A stretch of 64,000 nt of DNA from positions 875,001 through 939,000 of the forward strand of contig NC_092675.1 of assembly GCF_964355755.1 (NCBI RefSeq), in the 5' to 3' direction. Numbering within the stretch: the stretch's first letter is position 1; each line of letters begins with the position of its first letter. Under the pieces are notes generated by a model. The model made no database searches. It had not been told where the DNA came from and saw only the letters and a program-made list of their open reading frames with translations. The position numbers and the translations under genes were made by a program. Below are positions 12,701 to 25,594 of the stretch, piece after piece. Source of the DNA: Antedon mediterranea. Its lineage: Eukaryota; Echinodermata; Crinoidea; Comatulida; Antedonidae.

Positions 12701-15570
12701 TGAGCAGAAAAAGTATTTCTATTAAACAATTTTTTTTCCATTACAAAGTTAGCAGTTTTTTAATTGTTCTATATTTTAATTTATATGAATAAATTGTTCA
12801 AAAATAACAGATTAAACAGTAGGGAAAAAATTATATAAAAATAACTGTATTTTTTAAGTTAAATAAAAATAGTAATAATTCCGTTCTTTAAAAATCAAGT
12901 ACAGTATTATAATAAATGTTTGATTTATAATTCAAAATATGCATCCTAAAACCCTTTCCCTCATTATTAATATAAAATAGACATTTTCACAAGAAAATAT
13001 AGGACATTTACCCATCACACGTATCTTATACTTATTATGAACTCTTTAATTACGATGACCTTGTTGGCATCCTTTGCAGCCGCAGCAGAGGGGCCTCAAA
13101 AGAAGACACAGATGTACATGGGAGGAAGAAATTATAATTTGACGAGATTGTTGGAAAATTTTCAAGTTATGTCCAACCTAGAACATGATTGAAGGATTTG
13201 TCAATATCCATCATGGGAAAAAGTAAAAATCTGCACCGATTTGTTTAATAACTTTCTCTCAGCACGATACTAATCGCGGAGGATATTCTCTCGTCAAGAT
13301 GTGTTTACTAAATGCATTCCTTGACGATTTAAACTATTTTTGACCCATGATGTTTATCGATTCGATCGACAGCAGTTTCACCGAGTTTGGTGGAGATTTG
13401 ATTGATTGCTTTAAGATAACTGAGTTGGCGTTTTTAGTATGTTACACATATACCTTACAATTTGATATTAAAACGTATGGGTTTGTAAATTCTCGCCGGG
13501 ATCGCTTAACTACATGTCGTTTATGGTTTAAGAGAAAGATGTCTCGTCTTAAAATTTCTCTTGTATTTCATTTGGAAGATTCCATTGTTATAGCAGGTAG
13601 TCTCTGAAGACATTTTGAATTATGTGCTAATTTATATATTCCTTAAGTTTATTTAGTATATTAATTATTCTTTACCATTTCATTTTGGAAATTAACGTTT
13701 GTTTTGGTATGTCTAATGTATTCCGTGCAATTTAATGACTTTCGTTTTTTTTATTAATTCAAGGATAAAAAGACTAAAACTAACAATATATTCTATTTCT
13801 TATCTAAATCTAGAAAGCAGATAAACTCTTGGTGAAAGACATGATTAAAGTAAGGAGTACAATGATACCTTAGCATACCCCCATCTGACTCCTAGAAAGT
13901 CTGTCTCCCCCTTATAGACTCCCTCTCTCTTTACAATGTCATTTCCTAGAATTGATATTCTTTGGCATGCCTAACGTAAGTGTCTTTTTGGCATAGTTAT
14001 CTTAAACATCAGTTTATTTTGTCGATTTGTGACTTGTGCAATATCTTTGTCCACTTCATATCGTTACATGTTCAAAATTTTTGGGGCGAGTCATGGCTTA
14101 ATGTTTTTTAGTCATCTCCTTGTATAAATTCATGTTTTTTTTTCCAACAAGTATATTCTTAAAATTGTTAGTTCAGAAACACTTGAAAATTGCCATTTAC
14201 TTTTAGAATAAATTATTTTATGACTAAATAGTTTTACCATTGGTGAAGATTGGTGAAATGCACATCAACTGTTTGCCTGTTTTTTTTCCTGGATTCTCTA
14301 GTACAGGGTAGAATAGACAGAATAGATGTTGTTTGATGAAAATCACTACGGCCTACAGTATCTCCCAGTGCATCTGTTGTAACTTCACAAAGCCCTAATC
14401 CAAATTTCCGTATAAATATTCAACAAAGCCGGATTAGCTACATTATTTATTTTTTTACATTCAAATTTAAAGAAATGAAGTTAAAGAACAGAGTGCATCC
14501 ATCTGTTGTTAATACAAAACTCCCATATGTCTTCCTGTCTACCCGTATTCATTGTGGCAAACGTTGAAAAAATGTTGTTTTATACACTCCTTCAATGATA
14601 AATAATCCTAAATTGGGGTTAATTGAATAAATACTATACTTTAACTTGAATGTATATGCACACATCCTTGGAATTAGAAGAAAATCATTTTGTTATCTGG
14701 CCATCTGCTTTCTCATGTCCTAGCAAGAAGACATCTTGTATCCCAGGGGGAAGTTATCAGACTCAACACCAGCTATGCTACACATGTATTAATAACAGGT
14801 GTGATAATGGAGGCTAAGGAATTCCAGGTGGCCATGCATGTGTGTTCATAAGCCATGTAGGTCAAAGGCCTAGCAGTGAATATTTCCTACCATGACTCTA
14901 TGTCTCATTCATGTGTTTTGTTTTGTTCATTGACCAAATTCTAGATTTAGACTAGAACAGGAAAGGGTCACCACAGGTATATGGCCTGTGATGGACAACA
15001 ATGACAATAGCCTAAGCCTCACCATGATTGGAGACAATTTCAAAAATTTTAACCGAGATGTCTTGAAATGGGACGATTCTTGTATAAAGCTGACATATTC
15101 ACCACAATTAAAACAAACATTTGATTGTTATACTTTTATTTATTTTACTTAATTTTTTTTAAAATAAATCAAGATAAACAGCAATTTTGGTAGTTCCAGA
15201 GCATTCCACTTGTATGTGTACACACATTTGATGTTGATTTTAAGCTTAATGATTAACAGGTGTTCTTGGCTTAAATAAGATATTCCAGGTGGCTTACTTC
15301 CTGATTGGCTCATTAGAATACATTCAACTTTTTGTCCTGTAATGCACTTTGCATTTCAGTATTTTTGTTGTAAGGTATTTTAGAACAAAATCTTAAAACC
15401 TAATTTTCCTTTACTTTTTATAGTACTGCTATAGTTATTATCATATGTTTTGTGTATATCCTGTTTCTATAGTGAATTATGCATCCATATTTCTGGTTTG
15501 TTTCTGTTTCATTGTTGATTATTATTATTGTTTGCTTTGTTAAAAAAAGTATATAACCAAATACAGGTGG
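9740..15570. other. Noncoding stretch, probable intron or upstream flank
   Basis: No exon could be assigned. Somewhat higher-GC islands occur near 10370-10760, 12420-12600 and 13040-13610. Near 13072 a pyrimidine tract and CAG acceptor-like site precede CCGCAGCAGAGGGGCC, which could be an untranslated exon, but no splice donor pairs with it convincingly. The 86-codon frame at 13347-13607 has no recognisable domain. ZMIZ genes usually have untranslated 5' exons, and such exons could lie here unseen. Confidence 0.4.
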
Positions 15571-15574
15571 TGAC

Positions 15575-15602
15575 ACAGTTCTGAAAGAACTTTCAGAACT
15601 GT
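15575..15602. other. Perfect 13-bp inverted repeat, 2-nt spacer
   Basis: The arms ACAGTTCTGAAAG and CTTTCAGAACTGT are separated by AA. The hairpin is isolated, with no T-run or gene end on either side that would make it a terminator. Confidence 0.7.
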
Positions 15603-18600
15603 TTTAATTTTTTCAAACTTTTTCTGAGACTGACCTGAAGAACAACTGATCTTTCAAGGATATCTCTGCTTGTTCTACATACTATTTTCTGTGAGTTTTA
15701 AAAATAAATTAGCATTTGTTAATTTAGCATTTATTTGTTTTAAACTCTCCCACAGGAATAAAGTTATTGCAATGTTTCATAATAGTTCAATTTGGAACAA
15801 TTCTTTTTTTTTAATACATCTTAAATATATTTTAAAATTGGACAAATTCTTTAATTGAATTGCCATTTAATTGGAGGTATATATTTAGTACACTTCTCTT
15901 TCAATTTATGATAAACAATACAACATAGGAAATATATAGAGTTATACTTATAGAGCAATTAGCATGTTTGCCTAAACTGTGATATTAATTATAGATACAA
16001 ACAGGATTTATGTAATAACGTCACTTTTTTTAAATGTCAATGCTGCAGCAGCATTATTAATTTATCTACAAAAAACTCTCCACAAAAAAAATTAAATTCA
16101 CAAAATAATATTGCATTGGGAAATGTATTTCAGACGTTTAGCTATTTACTTTACTTTCACTCTTCAAAAATGTTACATTAGGATAATTTTTTGATGAAGA
16201 AAAATTGCTCAAGGCTAAAATTCTCTCTCGGTCAAAGAAAAAATGCAGAGATTTATCTTTTGAGGTAATTATTAATACCTATAAATTGTTAAGAGTTTTC
16301 CAAAAGTTCAAACTTCCAGACAAAAAATATTAGATGAGAAAATGTAACTTTAAGAAAATATTTTGTCTAGTTTAGTATTTGTTTCAACTTTCCTACCAAA
16401 AAAAATATCAAATTTTAACTACTAAAATTGAAAATAAATATTTGATATAGGTCATTTATTTATCGAATATAAAATTGTTGAAAGAATTATCAAAATGTAA
16501 ATTAAATTCTCAGCTTTAAATATACTTTTAAATTGATTTTGATTTTGAATCAACGTGTTAAAATCATTGATTTATTTGTTCATTGATTATTATATTTATC
16601 ATGGATTTCATAATTTATTTCTATAAAAATTTCTACATTTTATTTTTGATTTAACAGAAATATTATTAGCTATTTTTCATTTAGAGATTTTTTGTCCCCC
16701 TGAAAACATTTTTTGTTGAATATCCCATTTTAATGTCACAATTGACCAAAAATTGGATCAAAAAGAAAAATGATAAAAAACTGTTAAATTTAAAGCATGT
16801 TTTATGGGGGAAAATACATCTTTGCAAGTTAAAAGTTGTCTTGTTTATTCTCTGTAAGTTATGTTGTCAATATTTTGGAATTATTTGTTTGTTTTTTTCA
16901 GTTATTTAGTAAAGTCATTTAAGGCACATTTTGGCCATCTCAGGATCTGTGTGTTTATCATTGTAAGATGTTCATTCATATGCCTCAATCTGCCAAAGTA
17001 AATTCATTTTTCTTTCACAGTCCACATTTTTGCAAAACCGACTCACCAATATAGAGAACAATATATTCATACCTATACAATGTGTAATTAAACTTCACTG
17101 TAAAAATAGGAACTTTGGCCAAGGAAGAAATACCATATACGGTACCTTTTATCATATATAGTGTACCTCAGACAAGAATCTGAATTCAGGTCAAGTTCAA
17201 CTTATTAAGACAGGGTTGTTCTTCACTGGGTCCTTGTTATATTTGTAAAATCAATATAGTACTGTATAAAGTTGGCAATGAAAAAATGATTTGGGTGTTA
17301 TTTGTCAGATATCAATTTGATTAAGGGAGAACATGATTTTTGGAATGTTTCCAATTTGATTTAATGAATTTGATAAAAGTTATGAAACTGTGGGGAGTTG
17401 TAAACCAATGGACAGTTGGCTCATGCTCAAATGGTAACCTATCCTTTACTGATTGATGATCTTTAAAAAGACTTTAAAAAAGAAGATATCCATAATTCAT
17501 CTATGTTCTCCCTAATGTTCTCCCTACAGGTTTGAATGCCATTGCACTCATTAAATACATTGATCATTTTAAACTATTTCCACAGGGATTAGAATTTGTT
17601 AATTGATGTATTAATAATGTAAAGAACCCAGCAGCATTGTTTTAAAATTATATATTACCATCATTCTAAAGCTTTTTTGGACAACTTTTGTATGTAGATG
17701 TCCACTTTTTTTACTTTGACTTTTAGAAATTACTAAGATTTAGAGAGAAATTAGAACAAATTGAGGCTAGAATAAGTGTTAGAGATGTTATGTAAGTAAG
17801 AGCAAATTCAGGTAAGTCTTGTTTAATTTTGGTTACTGTATTTATTTGAAGGTTTGGGTTGTGAGAATAAGTATCAAACAGCCGAAGAATAGCGATACCA
17901 AGTTATCTCATTGACACAATTTTGGGAATACAGCGATCATGCTTGGCCACAGTGGATGATGTGGGACAATGCATGTAAAAAAGAAACTGTGCAACTTAAT
18001 GTGGAGTGTGGGCCATTGCGTAAAATAGCATGCAGTTCAAGACAATTTCAAGACATTCTTGATTTTCAATTTTTCAATGAATGCGCAGTTTCTAAATTAT
18101 AAACGTATAGGTTGCGCATGGTCAAGTTTAAACATTTTTCTCACATCCGTCTGTCCCAATTTAGGCAATTCTTAGTCCAGAGGTGATGACCTTGAATTCT
18201 GGTATTCCACGTTTGAAAGATTTTTTGGGGTTATTATTATGAACATTCACACAAAACGTGGCGCAAAAGTGGGAATAGGCATAAATCTGCTCAAGATAGA
18301 TACAGATTGTATGTGGAACAATCGCACGTAGTTTTCTGCTTATTTAATACTGCTCGTCTGTGAAAATTGGCTTTACATTATCACAAAATCAAAATAGGTT
18401 TAATTATAGAGCTGGTATTTTGTCAGAATTGTATGTAATGCATTGCATTGTAGGCTTGATAGAAAATTGTGTTGTCTACTTCTTTCCAAGTAATCCTGAT
18501 GCTTTTTTTTTGGCAGATAAAATAAGAAAATATGGACAAAGACAAGATGTTAATAAGTCTCATTGGCGAGTAATAAATGTCAATGCCAGTGTAATGCATT

Positions 18601-18830
18601 CGGGAAATATATAGGACCGGCTCATACTAGCCATCGTGCAATCAAAGAACGTCATGGTTTCTGAGTCATAATGTCTATGTCTTGTCATGTAAAAATTATA
18701 CGTTTCTTCTGTATGTGCTGTACCATCAATTCAAATATTCATTTCATCAAGTTTGTGCAATATACCTTTGATTTAAGTTTCACAATCACAGTTTATAAAA
18801 CAATCAAACTTTACAGATAATAAATCTTTA
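15603..18830. other. AT-rich noncoding stretch with one higher-GC patch
   Basis: Mostly A/T-rich sequence with many short poly-T and poly-A runs. A compositionally distinct patch at about 17880-18640 contains two short + frames (63 and 84 codons), neither with a recognisable domain. No splice-site pair convinces me that either is an exon. Confidence 0.4.
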
Positions 18831-18833
18831 TCA

Positions 18834-18960
18834 TTATTATTATTATTATTCTTTATTTGGTCCAATATATAAAATCATACATCAGAAATTCCTGTTATAT
18901 ACACTGCAGAGATAGTAACAAATATACAAAATACAAATCAATATAAAATCACATACAATA
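18834..18960 (-). repeat. Probable non-LTR retrotransposon 3' end with ATT tail
   Basis: An (ATT)n run at about 18834-18852 is followed by CTTTATTTGGTCCAATATAT. Inverted, this reads as ...AATAAAG plus an (AAT)n tail, the usual 3' signature of CR1/L2-type LINEs. No coding part is present. Confidence 0.4.
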
Positions 18961-21885
18961 TCATCATACCCTGATCGTACATATTTGTTATTTAAAATGT
19001 TAGAAATTATTGTTTGAAGGAATTTTTTACATAAATTTAAATGTGTATAAATAGCATGATGTTTGATTTCTCAGAAAATGTTGTTTCTTTTTAAAAATTA
19101 AAGTGTCTAGTATAAATAATAATAAATAATGTAAAGTGCCTTACTTTAAACCAGTGAAGCAAGGGAGTAGGAACCCAGTTTGTCCTCCTGCCACAAAAAA
19201 ATTAAAACACGCAGAAACTGAGTGAAGTACTTGCCACAGATGACGCATGTTGATATTAGAATTGATATTATTAGAATTTATTGATAAAAGAATACAAATA
19301 TTTCTTTTTTTAAGTTATTGATAAACCGATTTTCTTGAATTTCATGTTCTGTAAGTATGTACCTATATACAACAATATTTTCAGAATAATAACTTAAAAG
19401 TTGAAATCATGATAAATAAACATAGAAAGCAAGTACTAAAATTCTATTTTGCCAAGTAAATATTGAAAATTACAATTTAAAAGATAGGCATAGGTTAAGT
19501 TTAGCACTTAATTTCATAATGTTTAGGTCCCAGGCCTCCCCATTTCATAATCATGTACAAACGGTTTCACTTCTCTAGCATTGTCTGTAGCAACATTTCA
19601 AGTCTTTGTAATCAACCAATAAAAACAAGATATTAAAATGAGGTCGATGTATTATAACTTTTCGATGAATATTTTAGTTTTTTATGCGGCAAATGCTTTA
19701 ATAAAAACATATCTACGATGTAAAATCTGATATAAAATTGATCACTTAATTCTTAGAAAGAAATCTCATTAAAATGTAATAAAAATGTGTCATTACCTTT
19801 TATGTAGTATGGTTAACAACTGCTGTCTTTTATTCTGTAGAAATCTGTTATGCAATTGTGCAGGTAAAAGTTTATGAAGATAAAAGTTAAAAACTAAGCA
19901 TAAAAATTAGTAAAGTATTGAAATATTAATTTTTAGTTATTAATTATTACTTAGTTATATTAGTATTGACATAAATAATTATATTACATTATGCAATTAT
20001 TATTATTAAACATTTCTTTAAAAGAAACATAATCATAAGAAACATAATCATATTTAGATCTTAAATTTAAATCATTTTAAAATTTGTTTTCTTATACCAT
20101 TTAGTCTGACTCTGAGAAAAATTAAAACATATCAACACTAATAATTATATACCAGTGACAGGTTGATATTATTTTTAAAAGAAGGCCATATATACATGAC
20201 TGCAGTTGCGTACACAAATTTGAGTTAGTGTTTACTAACCGACGAACCGACAGACATACATCTGTAAAGTCTACTGAACTAAAAATTGTTTGAGGTCTCA
20301 ATTCTTGAAACACATCTAATTTTGTCCCAACAATAGGCTCTGGTCTTGTTGCAACTGACTGTGTGTCACATGGTATTTGTATAATAGTAAATATTCGATT
20401 TTGATGTCTTATAGTTATGCATCTTGTTTACTGGTGTTTTGATTCTACTAATTTGCAAGATGAATCATTTCATTCAAGGTCTAACCACAAAGGGATCTCA
20501 TCTTCAGGTTATTAATATTCAAATAAACATGACTTCTCACCTCATTTATTAGCTATGATTTAATTCAGTTGGGGTTATCAGTTCATCTTTAGACAGGTGT
20601 TGAAGGAAAGAGATAATAGTAATATTTACAAGCAAAAAGAATTATTACAATTTAGTTTAATATTAATATGGAAAATGCAATCAATTTTAAGCTAATTAGG
20701 TTTGTTTTTTGATATATAAAGTAATCATTAACAAATTTTATCTAATTTTAATCTATATATTTGATGCCCATATTTCATGTAGAATTTAGAAATTACAAAA
20801 TAATAAAAGTTAATGATATGGCACACTTCTTTTTTATAAACAGTACATTTTTCATATTCCATCGTGTTTGATAGGTGATGTGCTGTGGCTGTTCATAAAT
20901 TGGCGTATAATAATGAGATATACATTTTTAAAAACTGTTTTATAATATATTTTTAAATGTAGTATCACGTTCAGTATACCCCTTTCACATCGCCAAGCAA
21001 ACCGCTGGATAACCGGTGCTCTGTGTTGTGTAGGCCCCGGTGTGTGTAAACTTCGGAGTAAAAGAGGTATAAAGATCTTTGTCACTGTACTCAGCTTTCC
21101 AGAGGGCTTCCTCACATTATTCTTTACTGATGTACATATAACTTAAGAGCATAAAAGTCAACCCAAATGAATGCTAACCATTAATTCTCCCCTTCCTTCC
21201 TATACTTTAAATGAATACTTGTTGACTATGAGTCCCACGAGACTTGTATATCCCTCTGTTTTTTGTACCTGTAGAGAAAACAGGAAGAATTTATAACAAA
21301 CTAGCAGCCTTGATTGATCTCAGTAGATATATTTTGAAGTTTATTTCTAAAGTGTTCTAGTTTTTGAAACACAAAGCTGGCAAAAGATTGCCCAGGCTAA
21401 TACTATTGAAAAGTTTGTATCATGGTTATTACAAAATTGTATTACCCTAAGGAATTAATGTATCTATAAATAACCGGCTCACATTACTTTCTTTAAGTTT
21501 TTATACTATTTATATAATTCTATTACTTTAAGGAATTTGGCATTAATATATGAAATCATGTGTTCTAGTTTTTGGAGCAACACAAAGGTCGTCACATTTT
21601 TAAGAACCCGGAACATGCTGTTTGCGCCAGAAAATCCTAATATCCAGATAATCGTTCACAAAAACTGAAAGGCACCGAATAACAATTACATTTTTTGTGC
21701 GAACACAGTATGATTTGCATAGAATAGGTCAATGCATAGTCTTGAAATACTGGTGCGTAACCCTGCAAATTTGCCGGGTCAACTCTGGCCCCCAAAACCT
21801 GGTTAAATCCAGATGGACAACCATTAAAAACTTGTTAAGGAGTGATTAATTTAACGTCTCCGGAAATTCCAGTTTCCTAAATGCA
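18961..21885. other. Noncoding stretch, few landmarks
   Basis: Mostly AT-rich. Near 20978 a solo transposon-like end, TATACCCCTTTCACATC, resembles one at about 41830 (TATACCCTTTTCACATC). A higher-GC patch lies at 21560-21830. No gene is seen. Confidence 0.4.
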
Positions 21886-22000
21886 CAGATATAGCTGGTA
21901 GAATGTGTCCTGGACCTGACAGCACAGTAGCTGGTAGAATGTGTCCTGGACCTGACTGCACACATAGCTGGTAAAATGAGTCCTGAACCTGACTGCATTT
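21886..22000 (+). repeat. Minisatellite, 36-37 bp x 3
   Basis: TAGCTGGTAGAATGTGTCCT starts at 21892 and 21928. A diverged third copy begins at 21965. Each is followed by GGACCTGAC or GAACCTGAC and a short GCA-containing spacer. Confidence 0.85.
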
Positions 22001-22362
22001 TGTTAGGCTACTTTAGTATACTATTTATAAATACTGTATTAATACCTTAAGATCCCTTGAAATATCTTTCTATGAATAGTAAATTGTATGCTGTCTCTTG
22101 TGTATGCGTTATATGATGTTCAAATAATACTTCAAAACTTACTGGTAATCTGTTTTTACAATATCTTTGGCTTCGCACACTTTTTAAGTAACACATAATT
22201 ATAGTTGAGGACTAAAATGGATATCTGGTTATTTTTGTATCATATGGGATTTATTTTTTTTTTAAAGTGGATAGTAAATATTTTTTGTTTTCTTTGTTAA
22301 ATCTTTATTTTAGTTAAATTCTTTTGCATGTTGTTGAGTTGTTTTTATTTTTAGATATTGTT

Positions 22363-22466
22363 TTTGGACAAGTCATAAGACATTATAGTTTGGACAAGTC
22401 ATAAGACATTATAGTTTGGACAAGTCATAAGACATTATAGTTTGGACAAGTCATAAGACATTATAG
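22363..22466 (+). repeat. Minisatellite, 26 bp x 4, perfect
   Basis: Four identical 26-bp units start TTTGGACAAGTCATAAGACA and end TTATAG, with no substitutions. This implies a very recent expansion. Confidence 0.95.
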
Positions 22467-22910
22467 TTTTTGTTGTACCAGAGTTTCTAACATTGTAATG
22501 TCTAATCAAAGTAGTTTTAAAAGAACTTAAAACTATACATACATATCCTAAGGATATGTTACTTGAAGAGCCTGGTATAATGTTGTAATGTCATATTTTG
22601 TTTAAGTAGTTTCAAAAGAACTTAACATTTGATAACTGAAGATGTGTTGCAGACCCTGGTAATGTTGTCACATCAGCTTACCCCTGTACTTCCTGTGGAC
22701 AAATACAGGCCTATAATAAAGCATTAAGGAAATACAGTTAAGTTTTAAAGTGACTCATGAACAATTCAAGAAATCCTTAGCAACACTTGAAAACAAACTG
22801 CATACACAAAAAAAATAGAATGAAAAAAAAAACAGTTATTAAAGGAAATATACACGGATAGATCTTGCTTGTGAATCACTGTCCGTAGTACAATGTCCCA
22901 GTTACTGATG

Positions 22911-22951
22911 GTTATCGTTGTAAAGAAAATCTAATTTCTGTCAACGATAAC
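22911..22951. other. Hairpin-forming inverted repeat upstream of ZMIZ coding exon 1
   Basis: The arms GTTATCGTTG and CAACGATAAC (10 bp, perfect) enclose 21 bases with further pairing potential (AGAAAAT against ATTTCT). It lies in a higher-GC patch (22850-22985), about 650 bp before the first ZMIZ coding exon. GGCGGCAGAGGTGAAAAG follows, including an AG/GTGAAA donor-like site. An untranslated exon or a small structured RNA are both possible. Neither is demonstrated. Confidence 0.5.
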
Positions 22952-23602
22952 GACGTTGGCGGCAGAGGTGAAAAGGCTTACTCGACATTGTAATTGATTG
23001 AATTATATAAGAGGAATCTAGACTTGAAATGATTTCTAGTTCAATATCAAAGTTAGTTTCATTTTTTTGTATCTGTGTATGTGAGGTATTTCACAAATCT
23101 AATTATGTTGCAATGACAGTTTTTTTATTTTACAAAATGTTTTCAATAATTGAAGATATTTACTTCTTTTATTGTTATTTATTTCCAAAGAAAATGTTGA
23201 TGTTTTAAATTTATTGTAAGTGTTCTAGTCCAGGAGTTTGTAGCTGCAATAAAGTACAATTCTGCAGACAGATAAATAAATATCTGGTCCTTACTTAAAA
23301 GTAATTCTAATTGAAGATCAACATTTTGAAAGACCATTAAAACTATAATCTTTCATTGTTGGAGACTTACCAATTTTAAGGTCAGAGGTTCAAATCTTTT
23401 CCTTGTCTTTAAATTTAATGTGAAGATTACTTTGCTACTACGTTCTACCTCAATTTCTGATTGAGGGTTCTGCTTTTTATTAGGTTACAAAACCCTGTAT
23501 AATTGGTACTATTTTTTTATACAGTGTCAAGAGATAAGATCGATATTTGTAACAATATTAATTAAGGTGTTTTTTTGTATTTTATAGGTTTTTATTTTAC
23601 AA

Positions 23603-23635
23603 ATGAAGCATAATGATAAGACCTCCTATGGATAG
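23603..23635 (+). promoter_or_regulatory. Overlapping upstream ORF of ZMIZ mRNA
   Basis: An ATG ten bases before the first in-frame ZMIZ ATG opens a 10-codon frame (MKHNDKTSYG) that stops at 23633-23635, past both candidate ZMIZ starts. Its context (C at -3, A at +4) is weak, so leaky scanning would be needed to reach the ZMIZ start. If translated it would reduce ZMIZ output. It counts only if the exon begins at 23588 as inferred. Confidence 0.4.
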
Positions 23636-23678
23636 GCATATCCAACAGACTAACAACAGACTCCTATGCATTAAAGAG
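23613..23678 (+). CDS. ZMIZ1: ZMIZ1/2 orthologue, coding exon 1
   Basis: ZMIZ proteins are PIAS-like transcriptional co-regulators with a C-terminal SP-RING/MIZ finger. The N-terminal segment of vertebrate ZMIZ1 is a TPR-like region reported to bind NOTCH1. The exon probably starts at 23588 after TTTTATAG and ends at GAG|GTAAGG, phase 0. Two in-frame starts exist. ATG 23613 has A at -3 and gives MIRPPMDRHIQQTNNRL. ATG 23628 has C at -3, G at +4 and gives MDRHIQQTNNRLLCIKE. The vertebrate start (MNSMDRHIQQTNDRL from memory) aligns with MDRHIQQTN, so an extension of a few residues before that Met is expected. I used the first in-frame ATG, since a TGA stands at 23604. ZMIZ1 and ZMIZ2 cannot be separated from this stretch. 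An invertebrate would probably have one pre-duplication gene. Confidence 0.85.
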
Positions 23679-23769
23679 GTAAGGATTTAGATGAATTCAG
23701 CTGAAGTTATTAATTTAAAGCCTTTATCCAGTTTATTAGAATATAATAAATCTCCACTTTTATTTATTG

Positions 23770-24100
23770 TAAGTTCCTAATTAGAATTAGATTAATCAAT
23801 TATAGTTAAAAACGAATAATCATAGTTAATGTTTACTGTGTCATCAAATGTGAATTAATTAGAATTAAATTAGGTTACTATAGTTTATTGTGACAACAAA
23901 AGTGGTCCTTAATTAGAATTAAATTAAGTCACTATAGTTATGTTTATTAAGACACCAAAATTTGTTCCTAATTAGAATTAAGTCACTATAGGTTAAAGTT
24001 TATTGGGAACCAAAATTAGTTCTTATTTAGAATTTAATTAATTAGTCATTATAGTTTGTTTATTAAGTAACCAAAAGTGGTCTCTAATTGGAGATAATTT
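23770..24100 (+). repeat. Degenerate tandem repeat in ZMIZ intron 1, ~65-85 bp period, ~5 copies
   Basis: Each copy has CCTAATTAGAATTA or a variant, then AGTCACTATAGTT, TTTATTAAG or TTTATTGGG, and ACCAAAA. Copies differ by substitutions and small indels, so the array is old. It fills the first part of the 1.8-kb intron 1 (23679-25480). Confidence 0.65.
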
Positions 24101-24619
24101 TTATTAAAGTTATACTGTATTTCAAATCATGCATCAAATAATTGGGTGGAGATAATTAGTATGAAACGATTATTACGTTTAAATTAGAATCTACTTAGGT
24201 CCATTAAAAATTTAATTCTAAATTTATATTAGTAAAGATAATAGTAATAGCATAATGTGTTTAGTTGACACTTTATCTTGTTTGAGTTTCCCATCATAAG
24301 CTAAACTTACATTGTGTTTTTGTCCTGAAGTTTCATTATATTTCAACCAAATTAGGTAGTAAAAATTGATCTATCAATTACTTGTAAACAACCTTTTTCC
24401 TTGGCAAGCTGTGTTTAATGAGATGACGGGACAGATGAATTAAAGAATGATTTTAATTCTTCACAAACTAGGGATTTTACTAACCGTAGAGTGTAAAAAC
24501 TATAAATGTTTCACAGATAAATTTGTTATTTTGTCGAGAGTGTAGTGTTTTCATTCAAAGCAGATGCTTTACACAAAGTTGACAGTTATGATGGTATTCA
24601 GACGCAATCATTGAATCAT

Positions 24620-24700
24620 AGCTTATCAAAAGTAAGGTGACTTGGACGGGAGCGAACCCACAACTTCCTGACTCACTAGTGGCCAGGAGGTCATTGGATT
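24620..24700 (-). repeat. tRNA-derived SINE fragment in ZMIZ intron 1
   Basis: Minus strand: CCACTAGTGAGTCAGGAAGT is followed by TGTGGGTTCGCTCCCG, a good T-arm and box B. The 5' half is decayed and no full cloverleaf forms. The overlapping short frames on both strands are incidental. Confidence 0.55.
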
Positions 24701-25480
24701 CTTGCTCAATCTTGTCTAGTACTATAATGTTCTTTCTCACAAACCGTATTCATAAATGTTCAATGGGTATTTCATGTCAATGGCCTTTTGACCATCATGG
24801 TGATGACATAAGTATGACGTTTAATGTAAATCTATGCAATAAAATGTTGAAATTAAAGTCATTTATCTGTTTGCTATGCTTTTGTATGCATTATGCATCG
24901 AGTCCAATATGCAGATTATTAATGTCAATTTTTTACATTTTACAATTAGTGTTTGAATGAATATGGTTAACAGCCTTATAATAATAATACTCCGAGTGAA
25001 TGTAAAAAGTTACATTAAAAAGTGGGTGGGAAAAAATTACCTAGAGTGTTCATGGCTAGGTAATGTGTTGAAATTAAATAAGCTAGGCTGAATGGAAGAC
25101 CGCCTCCACACAGTACAAATAGTATTAATACAAATGCTTAAACCATCATTTTCTTAGACAAGTTTAGTCAGTTCTATAAGACAAGGTATTAAGGTATTGT
25201 AATTAGGGTTAGAAAATCTGAAAATGAATAAGTTTACCGTAATAGAAAAGGTTTTGTTGATTCATTGCTGAATTTTACTTTCTTATGTACTCTGTTATAA
25301 AAAGTTATAATGTTGTATGAATGTCATGTTGTCAGCCATGTCATTCATCATTTCTCCAATACATGATCAATTTGAATTCATGTCAATCATAATAATCTCA
25401 ATTAAGTTATGACTTAAAAAAAACTAACTAAAGTTATTTTAAGATTAATAATGTTTGCTTTATATTTATCTTTTTTCCAG

Positions 25481-25594
25481 CAACTTTGTGACATATCTAC
25501 ATTCCAGGCCGCAGCAGTAGAATTGTTGGAATGGTGTGAAGATCCCAGAGCATTTCAGTCATCTTTTGAGGCCTCGCTTATTGCGTGTTTAACT
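25481..25594 (+). CDS. ZMIZ1: ZMIZ1/2 orthologue, coding exon 2
   Basis: The exon runs 114 nt (38 codons) from CTTTTTTCCAG| to ACT|GTATGT, phase 0 at both ends. It encodes [20 protein letters not shown] then [18 protein letters not shown]. Vertebrate ZMIZ1 reads, from memory, HLQNPANFHNAATELLDWC then GDPRAFQ..FEQSL..CLT, so the core AA.ELL.WC.DPRAFQ..FE.SL..CLT is shared. It is part of the N-terminal TPR-like helical region. Upstream in the same frame the sequence stays open into the intron ([10 protein letters not shown]...), but this is intronic pyrimidine tract, and the 3' extension past ACT is likewise intron. The reading frame joins exon 1 (..CIKE|QLCD..) without interruption. Confidence 0.93.

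Noticed and set aside
13072-13190. Acceptor-like CAG followed by CCGCAGCAGAGGGGCC as an upstream ZMIZ exon
   Set aside because: No matching donor or coding similarity was found. It is kept only as a remark under the stretch entry.
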